Below are positions 58,150 through 64,000 of a stretch of DNA of 64,000 nt, one piece after another. This DNA is from Musa acuminata AAA Group (taxonomy: Eukaryota; Streptophyta; Magnoliopsida; Zingiberales; Musaceae). Position 1 is the stretch's first letter; every line of letters begins with the position of its first letter. The notes under the pieces are model-generated. The model saw nothing but the letters and a program-made list of their open reading frames with translations, was not told where the DNA came from and ran no database searches. The stretch is from contig NC_088347.1 in assembly GCF_036884655.1 (NCBI RefSeq), positions 16,911,501 to 16,975,500 of the forward strand, read 5' to 3'. The position numbers and the translations under genes were made by a program.

Positions 58150-58690
58150 TTTCCTACTGCCCTTTGCTGCTGCCGTTGCCGCCGCCACCCTGCTGGCGGC
58201 GGCCTGTGCGGCGAGGGGCGGGGCGCTGCCCTCGCCTGCGGGTGGCACGCCCGCTGGCAGCGCTGCCGCTGCAGGTGGGCGCCCCCGCGGGCGTCGCCGC
58301 CCCCGCGGGCGTCGCCGCCTCCGCGGGCAGTTCTGCCGGCGAGGCAGCGCCCGCAGGCGGTGCTGCCTCGCTGGCGGCCGCCCCTGCGGGGTTTTTGCCC
58401 GTGGGAGCAGCGGCCACAGGCGCCGCTGCCCTGCGGTGCCTCAGCCCGCGCTGCTGCCCCGCGGCGCCTTTGCCCGCGGCTCTGCCCTGCGGTGCCTCAG
58501 CCCGCGCTGCCAGCCCCGCCGGCCGCAAGCCTGCTGCAAGCAGGCCGCCGGCCGGCTGCTGCAGGCACAGCGCTTGCGCATGCGCCGGCGCTGTGCTGCC
58601 TGGCTGCGGCTGCGGATGCCGCTGCAGGTGGCTGCAGGCATGCAGATCGAGGGCAGCAATTGCTGCCCTTCCTCGCTTTTGCGTCAACTA
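58150..58690 (-). other. GC-rich block in the N leader
   Basis: Strongly GC-rich, full of gccgccgc, gcccgcggg and ctgcgg phrases, with open frames on both strands because stops are rare. The sense frame 58154-58687 (177 codons, MTQKRGRAAIAALDLH at its start) corresponds to the K block but is about 200 bp longer. It lies directly inside the primer site. Whether any frame is translated is unknown. Confidence 0.5.
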
Positions 58691-58759
58691 TTTTGACGTC
58701 AAAATTCTTCCTAAACACAACACACGCAGTTCAAAACCAATCATTCGGACGAACAACCT

Positions 58760-58772
58760 GGCTCTGATATCA
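58760..58772 (-). other. Primer-binding site of element N
   Basis: Minus strand reads TGATATCAGAGCC, the same variant as in K. Confidence 0.82.
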
Positions 58773-58773
58773 C

Positions 58774-60274
58774 TGTTGGGAAATCATAGGGGGGCGACAT
58801 CATATGCGCAGTGGAAGAACAAGAAAACAAAAATCCCCGATTCCCAAAAAGATGTTCATCGTCGTGCGAAGATTGGTGCGCAAAATCCGCAAAAACACAA
58901 AACTGCGTATAGAGATTGTGTTACCTAGGGAGATCGTATATCCCTGTTTCCATGCAGATCCTTAGGAGAGGGTGAAGGAGGTCAAGCGTCCGCGTCCTCC
59001 TCTCTAGCGGTGATCCACACAGCAGGGTTGCGACGACGCTCCTCAAAACTCCAGGCCTACTCTGAGGTGGAGAGGGAGAGGAGAATAGGAAGGGCAAGCA
59101 AAGACTCTAGCCTATGAGGCTGTGAATCCCTCCTATTTATAGAGATCCCGTGTCAAAACCCTAATGGGTCCTTTCCCTAGTGGGTATTGGATCTGCATCC
59201 AATAAGACAAGGGCTCCGTCGGATATCTCATATCCGAACCTCTACTCATCGCAATGCCTACCATATGTGTGTGACCCTCTAGGCCCAATATCGAGCTGGC
59301 CATGAGTCATACCTGTCAGAACTCCTTCTAACTCAGTGAATTATTATCTCTGTAATAATTCACTCGACTCATCGACTACGGAAGTACTAGGCCACTACGC
59401 CGTAGTCCCCAGACGATACAGGGGAATCCAATCCATTGGACCTGTCTGTCCTCAGTTACCATGTACCTATAGTCCCTCATCCATCTAATATCCCAGAGAC
59501 CGTATATCGAGCATGGTGCTGTCAGACCCATACGGTTTCTACTCGAGTCTCGCTCTAATCGGATTCTCCCGGAGAACTCTTTCTCTCTCAACCCGAATGA
59601 CCCTGGCCAGGGATTTGTCTGAGCAAGAACACATGGGATATTCCTCTCATGATACCGAGAGTGGATGATCCTCTATCGACACTCAATAGCCCTCGTAAGG
59701 TCGACTACCACTCCCAATGACCAGCTGTACTAGATCTGGGAACAGCCAAACCTATAAGTCTGGTATCAAAGAGTGGAGCACTCATACAGGACATCCTTGG
59801 TGTCTCAAGTCTAAGAACCAAATACACCACTAGGACTACGGAATCGTTGTCTGACAATAAGGCATCATCAACCATCCAGCATTCCGTAAACGGATCAATC
59901 AGTGAACTCATTCTCCAATGAGCACCTGTACTGTATCCCTAGTGTCCTTACACGAGCAGCTATGAGACCAGCTGCATCCATCATATGAACGGGTATACAG
60001 CACACCAGTCTATCCGGTTATCACGATGTCCCTCTCGAGTAACCTATGACCGGGATTATTTAGGATATGTGTTTAAAGGTGAATCGGTCTCATTATCGTG
60101 ATCTCATCACGATCCGATTCCCATTGCACAAATCCAAGGACATCACAATATATATGCATTTATGCAATAGTTATAAAGTGATATACGCCAAAATATAATA
60201 AGCAAAAAGATTCTGTATCAAGTCACACGTGCCATCACTCACGTGATTAGCTTGCTGGGCACCTATGACTAGCA
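58774..60274 (-). repeat. 5' LTR of element N (1,501 bp)
   Basis: Plus-strand ends TGTTGGGAAATCATAGG and CTATGACTAGCA. TATA box complement tatttata near 59134-59146. The U3 hairpins (for example TCGGATAT-CTC-ATATCCGA near 59220-59237 and GACTACGG with CCGTAGTC near 59374-59408) are undamaged. Target duplication GGCGG follows at 60275-60279. Confidence 0.93.
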
Positions 60275-60279
60275 GGCGG

Positions 60280-60857
60280 ATCCAGGCTTGGAGCACTGGA
60301 AAGCAGTAAAGTGTATCCTTAAGTACTTGAGAAGGACTAAGGATCTTTTACTAGTATATGGAGGTAATATAGCCTTAAGGTTGAAGGCTACACTGACTCA
60401 AGTTTTCAGTCTGATGTCGATGATAGCAAGTCGAATTCAGGGTATGTGTACACCTTGAATGGAGGAGCAGTGTGCTGGAAGAGTTCCAAACAAGATACCA
60501 CTGCTGACTCGACCACAGAGGCGGAGTACATTGCTGCATCAGATGAAACAAAAGAGGGAGTCTGGGTGAAGATGTTCATCATAGATTTGGGAGTCGTTCC
60601 GAATAGTGAGAAGTCGACTTCCTTATATTGCGACAACAACGGGGCGATTACTCAAATAAGGGAACCCGAGTCTCATCAGAAGTGTTCTGAGGTGGTTCTA
60701 ACTTATCAGAGAGATCGTAACCCGAGGATATGTAGCAGTTGAAAGAGTTCCATCCGAAGATAACATTGCAGATCCATTGACAAAGCCGTTGTCTCATTTT
60801 GTCTTTGAGCGTCACAGGGGTCTGATGGGGATCAGACACATAGGTGATTGGCTTTAG
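60280..60857 (+). pseudogene. RNase H of element K, resumed after N
   Basis: Continues the K pol: DPGLEHWKAVKCILKYLRRTKDLLLVYGG, then a frameshift near 60367, VCWKSSKQDTTADSTTEAEYIAASDETKEGVWVKMF (60446-60742, catalytic Glu and YCDNNGA present), another frameshift and the end RHIGDWL with a TAG at 60855-60857. Joined to 51546 it gives one pol. Confidence 0.88.
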
Positions 60858-60871
60858 GTCAAGTGGGAAAT

Positions 60872-62365
60872 TGCTAGTCATAGGTGCCCAGCAAGCCAAT
60901 CACGTGAGTGATGGCACGTGTGACTTGATACAGAATCTTTTTGCTTATTATATTTTGGCGTATATCACTTTATAACTATTGTATAAATGCATATATATAT
61001 TGTGATGTCCATGGATTTGTGCAATGGGAATCGGATCGTGATAAGATCACGATAATGAGATCGATTCACCTTTAAACACATATCCTAAATAATCCCGGTC
61101 ATAGGTTACTCGAGAGGGACATTGTGATAACCGGATAGACTGGTGTGTTGTATACTCGTCCATATGACGGATGCACCTGGTCTCATAGTTGCTCGTGTAG
61201 GGACACTAGGGATACAGTACAAGTGCTCATTGGAGAATGAGTTCACTAATTGATCCGCTTACGGAATGCTGGATGGTTGATGATGCCTTATTGTCAGACA
61301 GCGATTCCGTAGTCCTAGTGGTGTATCTGGTCCTTAGACTTGAGACACCAAGGATGTCCTGTATGAGTGCTCCACTCTTTGATACCAGACTTATAGGTTT
61401 GGCTGTCCCAGATCTAGTACAGCTGGTCATTGGGAGTGGTAGTCGACCTTATGAGGGCTATTGAGTGTCGATAGAGGATCATCCACTCTCGGCGTCATGA
61501 GAGGAATATCCCATGTGTTCTTGCTCAGACAAATCCCTGGCCAGGGTCATTCGGGTTGAGAGAGAAAGAGTTCTCCGGGAGAATCCGATTAGAGCGAGAC
61601 TCGAGTAGAAACCGTATGGGTCTGACAGCACCATGCTCGATATACGGTCTCTGGGATATTAGATGGATGAGGGACTATAGATACATGGTAACTGAGGACA
61701 AACAGGTCCAATAGATTAGATTCCCCTGTATCGTCCGGGGACTACGGCGTAGTGGCCTAGTACGTCCGTAGTCGATGAGTCGAGTGAATTATTACAGAGA
61801 TAATAATTCACTGAGTTAGAAGGAGTTCTGACAGGTATGACTCACGACCAGCTCGACATTGGGCCTAGAGGGTCACACACATATGGTAGGCATTGCGATG
61901 AGTAGAGGTTCGGATATGAGATATCCGACGGAGCCCTTGTCTTATTGGATGCAGATCTAATACCCACTAGGGAAGGACCCATTAGGGTTTGACACGGGAT
62001 CTCTATAAATAGGAGGGATTCACAGCCTCATAGGCTAGAGTCTTTGCTTGCCCTTCCTATTCTCCTCTCCCTCTCCACCTCAGAGTAGGCCTGGAGTTTT
62101 GAGGAGCGTCGTCACAACCCTGCTGTGTGGATCACCGCTAGAGAGGAGGACGCTTGACCTCCTTCACCATCTCCTAAGGATCTGCAAGGAAACAGGGATA
62201 TACGATCTCCCTAGGTAACATAATCTCTATACGCAGTTTTGTGTTTTGCGGATTTTTTGCGCACTAATCTTCGCACGACGACGAACATCATTTTGGGAAT
62301 CGGGGATTTTTGTTTTCTTGTTCTTCCACTACGCATATGATGTCGCCCCCCATGATTTCCCAACA
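60872..62365 (+). repeat. 3' LTR of element K (1,494 bp)
   Basis: Same length as the 5' LTR with few differences by eye. A purine tract (aagtgggaaat) precedes it. U3 hairpins ATCGTGAT-AAG-ATCACGAT (near 61037-61055) and TCGGATAT-GAG-ATATCCGA (near 61911-61929) are intact. Confidence 0.93.
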
Positions 62366-62370
62366 CACAC

Positions 62371-63249
62371 CTCCCTTAGGACTAACTCTAAGCACTAGGA
62401 GGAGGGAACTCAAAGTTTTGGCATAGTTTACTCAGTTTTTTGCTAAAAAATTCTTGCTCATTTCTTGCTACCCAAGTGGGTATTTATAGGTCCCAAATGG
62501 TTTAAAAAATGGAGCCAAAAATTTAAATTTGTAGGTCTTTCGGGTACGGGCGGTACCACCTTCTATAGCATGACATTGGGCGTTACCACAGCTTGACAAA
62601 CTGTTATTGGGCGCTACCACCGTCCAGTCTAGTAGTATCACTACCTGACACCCTCAGAGATAAGGTTTTTTGAGTTTTCTAACTCACAAGAGGTTCCAAC
62701 GCCTGTTTTGGCGGTGCCACCACTTGACCCAACTTTTGGGTCACTGAATGAGCCTCCCAATAAGCCCAAATCAGTCCCAATTAAGGCCCAATTGGCCCCT
62801 AATTAAGTTAGCATGATTACATCAAAAGTTAACTCAATTAGCCCCATAAACTACTTCGATCTTAGACAAATGATTGCAAGTATGAATCCTTTGTCCGACA
62901 TGTCATTGGTTCATCTAGTGCTTGTTCGATCCTTCGACGCATCATCCTCTCCTTCGGCATATTGCCCAATCAGCATGTTGACTCCGGCAACTTCCGATCT
63001 CCTTGGCACAATGTCCGATCCTTCAGCTCAATGGCTGAATTCATGTCACAAAGCCTTCTCCCGACATGTCGATCGATCCTCCGACCCGATGTCTAATCTT
63101 CTAACATGTTCACTTCGGCTCAATGTCCAATTCCTCCTACTTTAATCAATTTATCTCTTCTTGATCGAAGCTAGTCCTGCGTCACTCAAAACGTAGATTA
63201 GATCGTAAACTCATCAATTGATTTCATCATCAAAATACGAGATTTAACA
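62371..63249 (-). repeat. 5' LTR of element J, right part
   Basis: Continues 44914-45292 with acctcccttaggactaact, TATA region (gtatttatagg near 62480), GGCGGTACCACC variants (62545-62720) and the U3 head, ending ATTTAACA at 63249. Its match to 38465-39336 identifies it as the partner LTR of J. Confidence 0.9.
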
Positions 63250-63254
63250 TTGGG

Positions 63255-63388
63255 ATGTTAAAAGTGTTGTAAAAGTGAGAAGAGTCCTCCTCCTCCCTCT
63301 CTTTAGCTTTGTAATCATCCAAGAAGAAGTGTGAGGCTTGTAAGGGTTATCTACTAAACCCATGAAAAGTAGAAAGCACTGTAAAGAG
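63255..63388 (+). repeat. LTR H, third fragment
   Basis: After the TTGGG duplication the words atgttaaaagtgttgtaaaag, agagtcctcctcctccctct and aagggttatctactaaaccc continue the R/U5 of LTR H from 38079. It is cut again by LTR L. The flank of L is aagag (63384-63388). Confidence 0.8.
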
Positions 63389-64000
63389 TGTTAGGATCAA
63401 GAGCGGTATTAAAAGGGGGGTGAATTAGTGCAGCGGAAAAATTACCTGTTTCAAAAGTCTTCGTTTTGATTAAACCCGATTCCGACGAAAATCATTTCAT
63501 AAATATTTTAACTTGAAAGCATATGGGAGCATAGAGAAAGCAGTAAGAAGGTAAAGTAGCTTGGAAGAAAGATAAATTACTCAAGACAAAATGCAAACCA
63601 GAATTTAGAGTGGTTCGGTCGTTGTGACCTACATCCACTTTCGGATTCCTCCTCCGTCGAGGTCATCGGCGTCCACTAATGGCCTTCCTTCAATAGGCAA
63701 AGATCAACCACCTTTTATAGCTCTTTCTTCTTTTACTGGGTTTAGGAGATAACCCTTACAAGCCTCTTCTCTTTCTTGAAAGTTTACAAAGCTAAGAGAG
63801 GGAGGGGAGGACTCTTTCTCACTTTTACAATACTTAACACCCTAGAGATTCAAGAATATATTAAACACTTTCATTTCCTTTCATGTAGAAAATGGTGGGA
63901 TATTTACAAGTCCCAATGGCTTCTGTATTGGAGCCAAAAAGTATCACTTCCTTGGTTTTCGGGGTACTAGCGGTACCACTACCATTATTGGGCAGTACCA
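63389..64000 (-). mobile_element. LTR L (SIRE-like), cut by the window end
   Basis: Begins TGTTAGGATC, followed by a short G-run (63415-63420) and the gtgaattagtgcagcgg signature, continues through U5/R to a TATA region (gatatttac near 63899) and the first GCGGTACCAC motif (63970). The rest lies outside, so a solo LTR and a full element cannot be told apart. Confidence 0.82.

Larger units (their letters stand above)
51552..60274 (-). mobile_element. Element N: Tork-like Copia element, youngest looking insertion
   Basis: Complete element of 8,723 bp with LTRs of 1,493 and 1,501 bp that look almost identical by eye, and a perfect GGCGG duplication (51547-51551 and 60275-60279). It sits in the pol of K, a member of the same family, in opposite orientation. 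It has all domains, with a few stops, one frameshift between protease and integrase and a deletion of about 70 bp in RT. Confidence 0.95.
45293..62365 (+). mobile_element. Element K: Tork-like Copia element interrupted by N
   Basis: Two 1,494-bp LTRs (45293-46786 and 60872-62365) flank a long leader, gag, a mostly deleted protease, integrase, RT and RNase H. Flanks are CATAC (45288-45292) and CACAC (62366-62370), one mutation apart; the empty site in the sister LTR reads ctcacacacctcc. Element N cuts RT from RNase H. Without N it is about 8.3 kb, the normal size for a Copia element. Confidence 0.93.
38080..63249 (-). mobile_element. Element J: gag-only SIRE-like element carrying M and K inside
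   Basis: 3' LTR at 38080-39336, interior at 39337-44913 (interrupted by solo LTR M), and 5' LTR at 44914-45292 plus 62371-63249 (interrupted by K). The flanks TTGGG (38075-38079 and 63250-63254) are a perfect target duplication 25 kb apart, proving that the outer pieces belong to one insertion. The gag ends with the YFEIT tail typical of A and B and no pol follows. Confidence 0.92.

Noticed and set aside
58077..58928. 283-codon plus-strand frame rich in Ala and Pro
   Set aside because: Antisense to element N, caused by few stop codons in GC-rich DNA and running into the LTR.

Overview
This is plant nuclear repeat DNA. I find no tRNA or rRNA gene, no CRISPR array and no intact host gene. Almost all of it belongs to Ty1/Copia LTR retrotransposons and their gag-only derivatives, nested inside one another. 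TATA boxes (TATAAATA), initiator-tRNA-Met primer sites (TGGTATCAGAGCC), polypurine tracts, 5-bp target duplications and UBN2-type gag proteins all point to a flowering plant. A large monocot genome (for example Zingiberales) is my guess only.

Three lineages are present. (1) A SIRE/Maximus-like family has LTRs of about 1.26-2.04 kb that begin TGTTGAATC and end CCTAACA. It includes one element with decayed gag-pol (D, 19404-27826), gag-only non-autonomous elements (A, B, J), an element with gag plus the start of protease (E), solo LTRs (F, I, M) and partial copies (G, H, L). (2) A Tork/Angela-like family has 1.49-1.50 kb LTRs that begin TGCTAGTCATAGG and end TTTCCCAACA: C (remnant), K and N. 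(3) One decayed Ale/Retrofit-like element with a 191-bp LTR lies at 13686-18296.

Layout. 1-3815: 5' part of A, minus strand. 3816-4423: an unidentified, relatively GC-rich segment. 4460-11647: B, a complete gag-only element with a perfect TAAGG duplication, inserted in the RNase H region of C, which resumes at 11653 and ends with its LTR at 13685. 13686-18296: Ale-like element. 18297-19271: unexplained AT-rich DNA. 19272-35698: E and G fragments, with D inserted in E (TSD CTTCT, one copy mutated) and solo LTR F inserted in G (AGGAC). 35699 to the end: LTR H, cut by solo LTR I (GTACC), by the 25-kb compound J (TTGGG) and by LTR L. J carries solo LTR M in its interior and K in its 5' LTR. K carries N (GGCGG) in its pol gene. 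The relative order G, then H, then J, then K, then N follows from the interruptions.

No element here encodes a complete set of intact proteins. The shared LTR ends, primer site and LTR architecture suggest that D-like relatives once supplied enzymes to the gag-only elements. The most interesting signals are structural. In the K/N leader, four stem-loops keep one core hairpin while their outer stems differ in sequence but stay self-complementary. In the SIRE-like U3 there are arrays of GGCGGT-NNN-ACCGCC palindromes. The U3 of the Tork-like LTR holds a cluster of perfect hairpins.
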